Notes: generated by a model not told the origin, from the sequence alone. DNA of 64,000 nucleotides from Candidatus Vecturithrix granuli (GCA_000739535.1 DF820468.1:171027-235026); one strand, 5' to 3'. Numbered from the stretch's first letter, positions 24,023 to 32,473 are shown. Numbers and translations are program-made.

Positions 24023-27000
24023 ATGAAAGAAATTTGGATAAGTATTGAACCTGTTCAGAATGAAAATAAATTGCAAATAAGGGTTGATGGAAGACAGGTT
24101 GATTCAGACTATCCAGAAGGACTTCCACTAGTAGAAACTCCCTTTAATCAAAAAGAATTAACAACTCTCTTTAAGGCGCTTCATCTTTTAGGAAAAGAAG
24201 AATTGCCATTTGAGCCGAAGGAATTAGAATTATTAAAGTCTTGGGAAGTTATGACTTTCCAAGAGAAGCAAAGTAATGAAATAAAGAAAAAATTAACAGA
24301 AAATGACATCAATATCGAAAAATTAGAACAATTTATCGGCGAGAGGGTAGAAACACTTTTTTTAGATGAAAATCACAAGCGTAAGTTACAGGAGGCATTA
24401 CAACCATGTAATGAGATAATGCATATTAAATTAAAATTTCCTGTCAAAGGGGAATATATAGAGTCTTTATCTCAAATACCATGGGAAATTTTGAGCAAAT
24501 CTGAATTATTCAAGAACTTTAATACGTGCATCTCTCGGTACCTTCAGTATAAACAAAATAGTATAGAACCAATAGAAGGAGAGAGCATAAATCTTTTAGT
24601 GATAACTTCTCGTCCTGCCAGTTTGAAAAATGATAACACTAGAGATTATAAAGAGATAGAAAAAATTGGAAAAGGAAAGAACAAATTAATTAAGTGTTCA
24701 GAATTACCCAGCCCTGTCACCCGTACAAAGTTATTTAGCTATTTATGCCAGGTCAAAGGTTCAGCGGAATCTCCCCATATAATCCATTTTGATGGTCACG
24801 GAAAGTTTGGGCGCCGTTGCCCTCAAAAAGCCTATATTACTGACGATCATAAGATTAACTCGTGTGAGAAGTTCTCAGAATGCAAGCTACAAGAGTGTAA
24901 GAAAAGAGGACAAACGTGGGAAGAGAAGCCTGTGGGCTGTTTAGCTTTTGAAACTGAAGGTGACAAAGGAACTGCTGACTGGGTTAGTGTTGATAAATTA
25001 TCTTCTATCTTTAAAGAGAATAGCAGCATCCGTTTAGTTGTTCTCAACGCTTGTAGCACGGGTTTGTCTCGTCGTAACGATGATATATTTAACGGAATTG
25101 CGCCTGGACTTAGGCAAATAATGATCCCCGCTGTTATTGGAACTCTTTTTCCTGTTTCTTCAGAAAAAGCTCAGAAATTTGCAAAAAATTTTTACTCTAT
25201 ATTAAATGAAGGAAAAACTCTTATTGAAGCAATGCATTTTGCTGTATCATCTTTGCAGATAGAAGAATTTTCAAGGGAATGGTATCGATATATCCTTTAT
25301 TTGCATACAAAAGAGAATGAAAGTGAAAATCTACTGAAATTACAAGGTTCTCTTACACCTCAGGATGCGGAAGAGGAGAAAGTTCCTGATAGAAAGCAAA
25401 AACTTGATGGTTTTGCAGAGATCTTTCAAAATAGAAGTGAGGAACGTAATGAACTAACTGAATTTTTTTATCCCAAACAAGATGAGGATCCACAACGTGC
25501 TAAAACGATGATAATTTCTGGTTTTCCTGGAATAGGAAAGAGTGCTTTAGCAGCCGATATTATAAGTAAAAATGATCCAAACAAGGAAAAGACGGTATAC
25601 TTTCATAAAAATATTAATTTTGACATCGTATTTGACTGCTGCCTGAAAAGATTGGATCAAAAGGAAAGGGATGAACTTAGAGGAGCTTATGATGAACTAA
25701 AGAAAGAAAGAAGTATTGGGAAAAATACAACTGACCGAATCCATGGACTGGTGAAAAATTTTCTTTCTCAATTCAAGCAAAAGGGGGTTGTTGTAGTTTT
25801 GAATAATATGGAGGAATTGATTGAAAATGAAAAAATTAGAGATGAACACGAAGATCTAAAGATACTCATAGATGAAAGCCGTGATCCAAACTATAATGTT
25901 AAGTTTCTGATAACTTCTTACAATAGAATTCTATCATATCAACCAGAGAAATATTTAAAGCCCCTTAATGACGAAGATTGTGTAAAAATTCTAAAAAAGA
26001 AACTCGAAGAAAAACAAGTGGTGCTAAACTTTCCAGATATCCCGAGTGATCAAGAACTCAAAGAGGTTGTGATACCAGTTTGTGGCATTCCACTTGCAAT
26101 AGACCTTATTCTGTGGGGATTGGAATTGCACTGGACGTGGGAGAGGTTACGAGAGGTTCTAAAGAGTGAACCTCTGATTAAAGAGAATAGCTTTTATAAG
26201 AAATTGGAGGGGTATCATGACCTTGACAAGGATAAAGTGCAGGAAATAGAAAAAATCTTTACAAGACTTTTTGAAGGCTTACATAAAGATTTAAGTGAAG
26301 AACAGAAAAGGATATTGGAAATTCTAGCGGTGTTTGGGAACGCTTCTCCTGAAGCAATACATGATGTGTTACGGAATCTTAAATTGAAATTACCCGAGGA
26401 GAAGAGAAAAAATTACGCTGACGACTCGTTAACAGTAGAAAAGATTGAAAGCTATTTAAATAAACCCAATTGTAGGCCTTTTATCCAAAAAATTCAAAAA
26501 ACTTTAAACCAGAGAGAATTTCGAAATGAACTCGCCCGGCAACATGTGTTGCATTTGCTCACTGAAGAGAAGGAGTATACCCGTAAGGATATGGAAGTTT
26601 GGTGCGGGAAATATTATCATTATGGGTTCGGGGAATATCATCATGATGAATGTATTAATGAGGAGCGTGTTACCTGGAAAAAGAAGTCTGATATCGAGCC
26701 ATATTTAAAAGCTTCCGACCACTATATCAACGCAGAACATTATGAACAATTAGCAAACTGTTTATTTGCTAGCCATGGACCATTGAGATTTTTGATCGAA
26801 CGAGGAGAGTATCGAGACATCATCAGGCTCTTTGGCAAAATCCCCAAAGAGAAAATGCCTGACAGGTGGGGAGGATCATTTTTGATCTATTTAGGGATCG
26901 CTTATCTTTATAGCGGTAAATTAAGAGACGCAAAGGAAAAATTGGAAGAAACCCAAAAATATCCAGAATCAAAGGATAATATATTTCAAATCGAATATTA

Positions 27001-27859
27001 TCAGAATTTAGGAAATTGTCTTGGTCAGTTAGGAGACATAGAAAAAGCAATAACAAATGTGAGCAAATCCTTAGGTATTATTGAAACACTAGATGAACGC
27101 GAAAAAAAAGATTTCTCCAGGGAAAATCGAGGATTAGTCTATCACAGTTTAGGATATTGGTATGCTTTTAAAGATCTTAAAGAAGCTAGAGAATGGCTCA
27201 ACAAAGCTAGGAAAGAATTTGATAATTCAACTAATTCAGATAAAGAGTATTACCATGCCTGTAGTCTTACCGTTCTTGGCGACACTTTTCTTTATCAAGG
27301 GGAATTTGATACAGCGCTGAATAAATATAATGACGCTTGGAGTAGGCTGAAAGGAAAAAATTATAACCGGGCTCTCTATGATGTTAGGTGCGGTATGGCC
27401 TCTACTTATCTTATGTCTCAATCAATGGGCAAGAGGGTTGATATAGACGAAAAGGAGGCATTGGAGTTATTTAAAAAATATAAGAACCCAAAACTCAGCC
27501 TAGATTTTGGAACGTACAAAGCTCATCTCCTTTTAGGAATGTTATATTTGAGACAAGATAATAGTATAAAAGCGAAAAAATCTTTCAAGATTGCTCTGAA
27601 TTCTATCAAAGATTTGATAAAGGAAAATGAATGTTCCAACTCACAAACTGGATATGTAAATTTTGATGCCTATTTCTGCAAAATTTTGGCTGAATACGGC
27701 TTATTTTTATGCGGGGAAGAGAGCAAGTTTGATGCCAAAAGAAGTGCCAAAAGCGCCATGGAACTTTGGGGGAAAACCGGGATTATCGAAAGAATGGAAC
27801 AATTATTTAGAGTGTTTAACACCAAAGATTCCCTGAAAAGTCTTTCTCAAGAAGAGTAA
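24023..27859 (+). CDS. CHAT caspase-like protease fused to STAND NTPase and TPR repeats
   Basis: A 1278-residue multidomain protein. Residues 1-60 may be an EAD/adaptor-like segment. Residues about 130-430 form a CHAT (caspase HetF-associated) peptidase domain with catalytic His259 in IIHFDGHGKFG and Cys344 in VVLNACSTGLS. Residues about 490-760 are a STAND (NACHT/AP-ATPase-like) NTPase with Walker A SGFPGIGKSAL (K506); the expected Walker B acidic residues are replaced in VVVVLNNMEEL. Residues about 930-1220 are TPR-like repeats (YLGIAYLYSGKLRDAKE..., LGNCLGQLGDIEKA). Such proteins are thought to sense a trigger with the repeats, oligomerise through the NTPase and release the protease. The gene is markedly AT-rich compared with its flanks. 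It faces the subtilase gene with 7 bp between stop codons. Confidence 0.87.
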   Translation: MKEIWISIEPVQNENKLQIRVDGRQVDSDYPEGLPLVETPFNQKELTTLFKALHLLGKEELPFEPKELELLKSWEVMTFQEKQSNEIKKKLTENDINIEKLEQFIGERVETLFLDENHKRKLQEALQPCNEIMHIKLKFPVKGEYIESLSQIPWEILSKSELFKNFNTCISRYLQYKQNSIEPIEGESINLLVITSRPASLKNDNTRDYKEIEKIGKGKNKLIKCSELPSPVTRTKLFSYLCQVKGSAESPHIIHFDGHGKFGRRCPQKAYITDDHKINSCEKFSECKLQECKKRGQTWEEKPVGCLAFETEGDKGTADWVSVDKLSSIFKENSSIRLVVLNACSTGLSRRNDDIFNGIAPGLRQIMIPAVIGTLFPVSSEKAQKFAKNFYSILNEGKTLIEAMHFAVSSLQIEEFSREWYRYILYLHTKENESENLLKLQGSLTPQDAEEEKVPDRKQKLDGFAEIFQNRSEERNELTEFFYPKQDEDPQRAKTMIISGFPGIGKSALAADIISKNDPNKEKTVYFHKNINFDIVFDCCLKRLDQKERDELRGAYDELKKERSIGKNTTDRIHGLVKNFLSQFKQKGVVVVLNNMEELIENEKIRDEHEDLKILIDESRDPNYNVKFLITSYNRILSYQPEKYLKPLNDEDCVKILKKKLEEKQVVLNFPDIPSDQELKEVVIPVCGIPLAIDLILWGLELHWTWERLREVLKSEPLIKENSFYKKLEGYHDLDKDKVQEIEKIFTRLFEGLHKDLSEEQKRILEILAVFGNASPEAIHDVLRNLKLKLPEEKRKNYADDSLTVEKIESYLNKPNCRPFIQKIQKTLNQREFRNELARQHVLHLLTEEKEYTRKDMEVWCGKYYHYGFGEYHHDECINEERVTWKKKSDIEPYLKASDHYINAEHYEQLANCLFASHGPLRFLIERGEYRDIIRLFGKIPKEKMPDRWGGSFLIYLGIAYLYSGKLRDAKEKLEETQKYPESKDNIFQIEYYQNLGNCLGQLGDIEKAITNVSKSLGIIETLDEREKKDFSRENRGLVYHSLGYWYAFKDLKEAREWLNKARKEFDNSTNSDKEYYHACSLTVLGDTFLYQGEFDTALNKYNDAWSRLKGKNYNRALYDVRCGMASTYLMSQSMGKRVDIDEKEALELFKKYKNPKLSLDFGTYKAHLLLGMLYLRQDNSIKAKKSFKIALNSIKDLIKENECSNSQTGYVNFDAYFCKILAEYGLFLCGEESKFDAKRSAKSAMELWGKTGIIERMEQLFRVFNTKDSLKSLSQEE

Positions 27860-27866
27860 CAATCGC

Positions 27867-29558
27867 TTATCTCATTATCGTTTTGAGTATTTTGGCATGA
27901 TTTGCAAGTTGATAGTGAATACAAGATTCATGTATATTATTGCAAACATGCTGATCATAATGCGGACAAAACATCTTCATGCTTGCAGGACAGGTTGATG
28001 ATTCATGTTTAGTATTCATATCACATTCGATGGTGTTAAGTACTTTTTTGCTTTTCTGTCCGGTCTTCTTAGAACTCTTGACAGGTTTACGGGTAATACA
28101 AGCCCTGATAGCCTCATAGTGTTCATTACACTTATCTACTCCTATGGCTTTTTTGACAGCCTGTCTTAATTGTATATCTGTAAATGTTTTGTCGTGCAAC
28201 AATTCAATTTCGAGTTTTTTTACATCATCTTCAGAAAGAGTAGTTTTATTCCGAATTTTGACAAAATCTTCAGGTATAGGGGTATAAATCGTGTCACTCT
28301 GTCCAGGTCGAGTACCTTCCCACCATCTCCGTTTTTTGACTTTCTGAAGCGAAACAAGGTGGTTTTTGAAATTGACGAGTCCGCTGCCCTGGGCGGTTTT
28401 GTGTTCTCCGAGATTGATGCTGCTGCGTTGGAGGGTTTGTTTGATCGCGGCAGGAGAATTTTGCGCTTTCCCTTTCGCATATTTGGACAACTGATGGAGT
28501 AAGGCAGCCATACCGCTGACGTGCGGGGCGGCCATGCTGGTGCCGGTCATGGTTGTATAACTTTTTCCGGGCTGGGGCGCGGTGATCTTTTCTCCGGGCG
28601 CGACCAGATCGGGTTTATCAAACTGCCGCGTTGATCCGCGGCTGCTGTAGCTGGTGACAACCACCGGTTCTGTTTTGGTGGTGGCCCCGACGGTAATCAC
28701 ATCTTTGGCGTTGCCCGGACAACTAATCGTGCCTTCAGCCGGGCCGACATTGCCGGCCGCCACGACAACTGTTATTCCTTTGCTGACTGCATAATCAGCG
28801 GTTTTACAAAGTGGGCAGGTTCCGTCGGTACAACTGTGATTATCGCCAAAACTCATGTTGATCACATCTACATTTTTCTTCACAGCCCAAAGGATGGCAT
28901 CAATGATCGTATCTCTGGTGGTTGGGGTTTCGGAATTCATGAACACTTTGGCGTCGTACAGAGTGGTTTTGGGGGCGACGCCGACATAGCGGTAGCCGGA
29001 GGCTTTGCCTGATCCGGCAATGATGCCGGCCACATGGGTGCCGTGTTCGCGCCCTTTGGAGGCGCGGCCACCGCTGAAATTTTTACTGGCTTGTACGCGC
29101 CAGCCAAATACACCGAAGTCCGGGTGACTTTTATCTATGCCGCTGTCAATCACAGCGACTTTCACGCCTTTGCCTTCCAATTTGTGACCTTTGACCCGAT
29201 AGGGCAATTGCCATTTTTCGACGCCCATCACGAGCGGCACGCTTTCGTAGAGCGAGAGCTTGACATCTCCTTCGGCATCATAGACTTTCTGGGCGCAGGA
29301 GACGGAGGCCAGGTCTTGCACTTTATCAACCGGCATTTCAGCGTAGATCGTGCTGATCTCTTTATAGACTTTGAGCTTTTTACCCCCTTTTTTCTTGATC
29401 TCCCGCTTCAATTCTTTCAGCGATTGGCTGCTGGCGGCTTCGATTAATGTACCGACCCGTTTCTTGCGGCCTCGCAGAAAACCGATCAAGACCGGACGAT
29501 CATAGCTGCTTTCCGCGCTCTGCACTTTTGCTAATAAGGATGCCTCAATTTCCGCCAT
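27867..29558 (-). CDS. Subtilisin-like serine protease (S8) with C-terminal Cys-rich extension
   Basis: A 563-residue protease. An inhibitor-I9-like prodomain (about residues 15-95) precedes the S8 domain. The triad is Asp138 in VAVIDSGIDKSHPD, His172 in EHGTHVAGIIAG and Ser341 in MTGTSMAAPHVSG, with the oxyanion Asn in VVAAGNVGP. After the catalytic domain come a basic linker and a tail containing C-P-x5-F-C-P-H-Y-x3-V-C-x5-S-C, probably metal-binding. No signal peptide is seen, so the enzyme may act in the cytoplasm. It is convergent with the CHAT-STAND gene, 7 bp apart, and probably belongs to the same conflict module. ATG at 29558 lies just inside a hairpin repeat. Confidence 0.88.
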   Translation of the reverse strand: MAEIEASLLAKVQSAESSYDRPVLIGFLRGRKKRVGTLIEAASSQSLKELKREIKKKGGKKLKVYKEISTIYAEMPVDKVQDLASVSCAQKVYDAEGDVKLSLYESVPLVMGVEKWQLPYRVKGHKLEGKGVKVAVIDSGIDKSHPDFGVFGWRVQASKNFSGGRASKGREHGTHVAGIIAGSGKASGYRYVGVAPKTTLYDAKVFMNSETPTTRDTIIDAILWAVKKNVDVINMSFGDNHSCTDGTCPLCKTADYAVSKGITVVVAAGNVGPAEGTISCPGNAKDVITVGATTKTEPVVVTSYSSRGSTRQFDKPDLVAPGEKITAPQPGKSYTTMTGTSMAAPHVSGMAALLHQLSKYAKGKAQNSPAAIKQTLQRSSINLGEHKTAQGSGLVNFKNHLVSLQKVKKRRWWEGTRPGQSDTIYTPIPEDFVKIRNKTTLSEDDVKKLEIELLHDKTFTDIQLRQAVKKAIGVDKCNEHYEAIRACITRKPVKSSKKTGQKSKKVLNTIECDMNTKHESSTCPASMKMFCPHYDQHVCNNIHESCIHYQLANHAKILKTIMR

Positions 29559-29572
29559 GTTTTTATCTTGCC

Positions 29573-29830
29573 CACGGAACACACGGAAAGACACGAAAAA
29601 TGTCTTATTCTTCCGTGTCTTTCCGTGTGTTCTGTGGGCGTCTTCAATCTTCCTACCCGAACACGTTCAGGATGCCACACTCGGCACTTTCGCTAACAAC
29701 AATCTCCGCCATGTTTTCATTTTGCCCACGGAACACACGGAAAGACACGGAAAAAATCCTCTGTTCTTTCGTGTCTTTCCGTGTGTTCCGTGGGCATCTT
29801 AGATCTTCCTATCCGAACACGTTCAAAATG
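29573..29830. repeat. Tandem duplication carrying CACACGGAAAGACACG hairpins between protease genes
   Basis: Two inverted repeats, 29573-29640 and 29726-29797, both have arms of the type CCACGGAACACACGGAAAG. Each is followed (minus strand) by ACATGGCGGARATTG, the subtilase start, and preceded by the GAACGTGTTCGG end of the upstream membrane-protein gene. The segment is therefore an about 150-bp duplication spanning both gene boundaries. Confidence 0.8.
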
Positions 29831-30462
29831 CCGTTGAGTAAGAAGCCGGGTACGGTGTCGAAGCCATACAGCACCACGACCAGGGCAATGCCGAAAAAGA
29901 CGATATTGCCGAGCAACACAAAAGCGGTGGAAAAATATTCCCCATGCCGTTGAATATCTGCCTGATGAAAGCCGAATTCCAGAAAGGTGGTAAACAGATG
30001 GTACATTGCCGTAAATCCGACGATAAAGAAAAATAAGGGCTGCATACGTTCGCCCAGTAAGGGATAGACCAGAAACGCCAGTAAAGTAAGCGTGGGGATA
30101 TAATAGGGCGCCAGACTGAAAAACACGCTGATGATGCGCGTCACAAATCCACGCCCTTCCACGCCGACCACGACCTGCCCTTCGACATGCTTGCGCGGCG
30201 AGACCTGAAAGTGCAGGGTTTTCAGGCAAAAGAGTTTGGCTATCATCACGTGCGTCAATTCATGTTCAAACACGGAGAAGGCGTACATAAAGCGTTTCTT
30301 AAACAACCGCCAGAACACCAGAAAACTCAGGCCGCCGTACAGAAAAAGTTTTATAGATGTCGGAAATTTCATAATTTCAAGCGACAGACCGAAAATTTCC
30401 ACCATATACCCGATCGAGAGCAAGAGCAGAAAACCAACCAAAAAAAGCCGTAAGAGTTTCAT
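29809..30462 (-). CDS. Membrane metalloprotease-like protein with HExxH motif (M50-like)
   Basis: A 217-residue polytopic membrane protein with about six hydrophobic segments. The motif EHELTHVMIAK places HExxH at residues 67-71 after the second membrane segment, as in site-2-protease-like or M50B-type enzymes. A later FHQADIQRHGEYFSTAF could supply the third ligand, but the usual NPDG motif is absent, so assignment to M50 is tentative. It is upstream of the subtilase on the same strand and downstream of the tail-anchored Cys-rich protein, suggesting a protease-rich module. ATG at 30462 is chosen because the 15 codons upstream lie in a repeat; no good ribosome-binding site is visible. Confidence 0.7.
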   Translation of the reverse strand: MKLLRLFLVGFLLLLSIGYMVEIFGLSLEIMKFPTSIKLFLYGGLSFLVFWRLFKKRFMYAFSVFEHELTHVMIAKLFCLKTLHFQVSPRKHVEGQVVVGVEGRGFVTRIISVFFSLAPYYIPTLTLLAFLVYPLLGERMQPLFFFIVGFTAMYHLFTTFLEFGFHQADIQRHGEYFSTAFVLLGNIVFFGIALVVVLYGFDTVPGFLLNGILNVFG

Positions 30463-30481
30463 TGTAGTACTAAAAGATACT

Positions 30482-30558
30482 TTTTGCCACAGAGCCACAG
30501 AGAACACAGAGATTCACTTGTATTTCTTCTCTGTGTTCTCTGTGGCTCTGTGGCAAAA
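30482..30558. repeat. Inverted repeat CCACAGAGAACACAGAG before the HExxH gene
   Basis: About 30-bp arms beginning TTTTGCCACAGAGCCACAG, with a short central loop. It lies 20 bp upstream of the start at 30462. This type of CACAGAGAACACAGAG repeat is widespread in environmental bacterial genomes. Confidence 0.8.
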
Positions 30559-30592
30559 TCATAAAAAGTCTGTAGTTTCACAATCCTTTTCG

Positions 30593-30994
30593 TTACCCCA
30601 TATAAATCAACGCGGCGGCGGCGGAAATCAACAGAAAAAACAGGAACGCCGCCAGCCTGCCTTTGCGCTTGTTTCGAATAATCGTCGCTGGATCAATCTG
30701 CATATCCGGGTTTTTATCGCGTAACACGTCGTTAATCTGAGCGATAAATGCCAGGTTCTGTGGCGTGGGATCTTTCAGCAATTTCTCGCGTTCGGCCCGC
30801 AAAATTGTTTCGGACGTTTTGAGAGAATTTAATAATACACACTCGCTATACTTGACATCACAGACCTGACTTGTATAATGCGGACAAAAACGTTGCAGCC
30901 CGGGACAAATTTTTTCGTCTGTCCGCAACAGAGCTTCTTCTCCTGTGAATACAGGAATATCCAGGGGATTGAGTTCGTACAATATTTCATCCAT
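30593..30994 (-). CDS. Tail-anchored protein with the same Cys-rich motif as the subtilase tail
   Basis: A 133-residue protein. Residues about 28-60 contain C-P-x4-F-C-P-H-Y-x4-V-C-x5-E-C, matching the motif in the subtilase tail. The middle is helical (KLLKDPTPQNLAFIAQINDVL). The C-terminus is one hydrophobic helix (LAAFLFFLLISAAAALIYMG), so the protein should be membrane-anchored with a cytoplasmic N-terminal part. AGGA lies about 13 bases before ATG 30994; longer frames upstream have no site. No known family was recognised. It is first in a minus-strand set with the HExxH protein and the subtilase. Confidence 0.78.
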   Translation of the reverse strand: MDEILYELNPLDIPVFTGEEALLRTDEKICPGLQRFCPHYTSQVCDVKYSECVLLNSLKTSETILRAEREKLLKDPTPQNLAFIAQINDVLRDKNPDMQIDPATIIRNKRKGRLAAFLFFLLISAAAALIYMG

Positions 30995-31051
30995 AGGCGT
31001 TACGTCTTCCTGGAAATAACAGAGTTTTTTGTATTGGAAATAATGCCTTTT

Positions 31052-31078
31052 TGTATAGTAAAAATCAGAACTTGTCAA
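31052..31078 (-). promoter_or_regulatory. Possible promoter for the tail-anchored/HExxH/subtilase gene set
   Basis: On the minus strand TTGACA (31073-31078) and TATACA (31052-31057) are spaced by 15 bases, about 60 bp upstream of the start at 30994. Confidence 0.35.
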
Positions 31079-31122
31079 GAATAAAATCAATCTCACATTC
31101 GTCAACGGAGGTGAAATGTATC

Positions 31123-31530
31123 ATGAAAATAGGAATTATTTATGTAGCGCAGCCACGCCAATTAGAACAGACCGCCAAAACCTTAGGACGAACTCTTGAA
31201 AAAAAAGGCCATCAGGTTGAATATCTGACGGTGGGAACCCGGGATCGCGCTACGAATTTGCGCAAATACGATTATATCTATCTTGGGAGTGTGGCCGAAG
31301 GTTTCTTTGGCGGCAAAATCCCTGAACCAGTCAAAGATTATGTCAAACAGTGCCGCGGGCTGGAAAACTCGAAGTCAGCGGCCTTTCTCCTGAAACGTTT
31401 CTTTGGCAACACCAAAGGCATGAAGCGTTTGATGGCGGTACTGGAGAGTATGGGATCGCAGGTGCTCGATTTTCAGGTGATCGGTGGCAATTCCGATATC
31501 GAGGCATTAGTAAACAGGCTGCGAGGGTAA
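31123..31530 (+). CDS. Flavodoxin-like protein
   Basis: A 135-residue single-domain protein with a flavodoxin-type alpha/beta start: MKIGIIYVAQPRQLEQTAKTLGRTL, then the second strand HQVEYLTVG, and YDYIYLGSVAEGFFGGKIPEPV where the FMN-contacting loop lies. The usual T/S-x-T-G-x-T phosphate loop is changed to VAQPRQ, so FMN binding is uncertain. GGAGGTG lies 10 bases before the ATG. It diverges from the tail-anchored protein gene and is followed by half of a GAAACCGGG hairpin. Confidence 0.7.
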   Translation: MKIGIIYVAQPRQLEQTAKTLGRTLEKKGHQVEYLTVGTRDRATNLRKYDYIYLGSVAEGFFGGKIPEPVKDYVKQCRGLENSKSAAFLLKRFFGNTKGMKRLMAVLESMGSQVLDFQVIGGNSDIEALVNRLRG

Positions 31531-31561
31531 GAGGAAGTCAGACAGAGAACCGGGTTTTTGT

Positions 31562-31648
31562 GAAGCTACAAGGATTGAATATACAAAGGATGAAAATCTT
31601 ATGTTGTCAGGCCTCTCAAATCCTTTGTACACTCAATCCTTGTAGTTC
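31562..31648. repeat. ACTACAAGGATT inverted repeat (copy 3), before the MNT-HEPN gene
   Basis: Left end GAAGCTACAAGGATTGA and right end TCAATCCTTGTAGTTC. Just before it, at about 31547-31559, lies one unpaired arm (GAACCGGGTTTTTG) of the stop-codon-associated hairpin family, as if this element inserted into that hairpin. Confidence 0.75.
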
Positions 31649-31678
31649 TCCAACCATGCCGGAGGAATTCTAAAATTC

Positions 31679-32407
31679 ATGGCAACTCACGATCTTTCTG
31701 AGGCGTTTGAACGTTTTACAGCGTACATCTTGAAGAGTCCGGTTAAAGAGCATATCGTGAAGATTATTCTTTTTGGCAGTCAAGCGAAAGCAACGGCTAC
31801 CAAAGATTCTGATATTGATGTGTTGATTTTCACATCGAATGGGAAAACGACAAACCAGCGTGTCATGGATGATGTCTATGATTTTATGCTAAAAGAGCCT
31901 CTCCCATTTGAAGTGGTTACCGCCCATATTGACGAATTGATTGCAGTTCAGGATTATTTTCTCTATACAGCTCTTCACTCCGGAATCGAAGTGTATTCTA
32001 TGGAAAAAAGCGATGTCAAAAAAATTATGATCAGGGATCTGTTACACCTGTGTGAAGAATATCTGGATTCATCCAAAGATGCGCTGGCGATTCAGCGGGT
32101 GAGAATGGCGATTGACGCCGCATACAATGCCGCCGAGTTAGCCACAAAAGCCCTGATCTTGCTTGAGCAAGATGACCTGCCAGGAAGTCATGGCGGAGTA
32201 GTGAATATCTTCAGCCAACTCTACATCAAAACCGGGAAGATTGAGAAAGAAATCGGCAGTACATTGCATAAAGCGCTGAAACTCAGAAATGAAGCCAGAT
32301 ATAGACCTGACACGATGCCGATCTCAGAAAATGCCCGTTTTGTGATAGACCTGGCGGAACAATTGATGAAGATTGCGTCAGATGCCACCCTCCCCTTGTC
32401 AGGGTAA
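31679..32407 (+). CDS. MNT nucleotidyltransferase-HEPN fusion protein
   Basis: A 242-residue fusion. Residues 1-105 form a minimal nucleotidyltransferase with LFGSQAKATATKDSDIDVLI: G33-S34, then D45 and D47 ten residues on, the metal-binding aspartates. Residues about 115-235 form a helical HEPN domain (RVRMAIDAAYNAAELATKALILL) with RNEARY in place of the RxxxxH RNase motif; the His is absent, so RNase activity is doubtful. In two-gene versions MNT adenylylates and silences the HEPN toxin. The fused form may be self-contained. A GGAGG site precedes the ATG at 31679. Confidence 0.85.
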   Translation: MATHDLSEAFERFTAYILKSPVKEHIVKIILFGSQAKATATKDSDIDVLIFTSNGKTTNQRVMDDVYDFMLKEPLPFEVVTAHIDELIAVQDYFLYTALHSGIEVYSMEKSDVKKIMIRDLLHLCEEYLDSSKDALAIQRVRMAIDAAYNAAELATKALILLEQDDLPGSHGGVVNIFSQLYIKTGKIEKEIGSTLHKALKLRNEARYRPDTMPISENARFVIDLAEQLMKIASDATLPLSG

Positions 32408-32422
32408 AAGTGGGCGGGCATA

Positions 32423-32453
32423 GAAACCAGGTTTTTGTTAAAAACCTGGTTTC
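32423..32453. terminator. GAAACCAGGTTTTT hairpin between convergent genes
   Basis: Perfect arms GAAACCAGGTTTTT and AAAAACCTGGTTTC start 15 bp after the MNT-HEPN stop and 20 bp from the stop of the convergent gene. It probably ends transcription both ways. Confidence 0.55.
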
Positions 32454-32473
32454 TTACTTGAAAGTTGCCGTTT

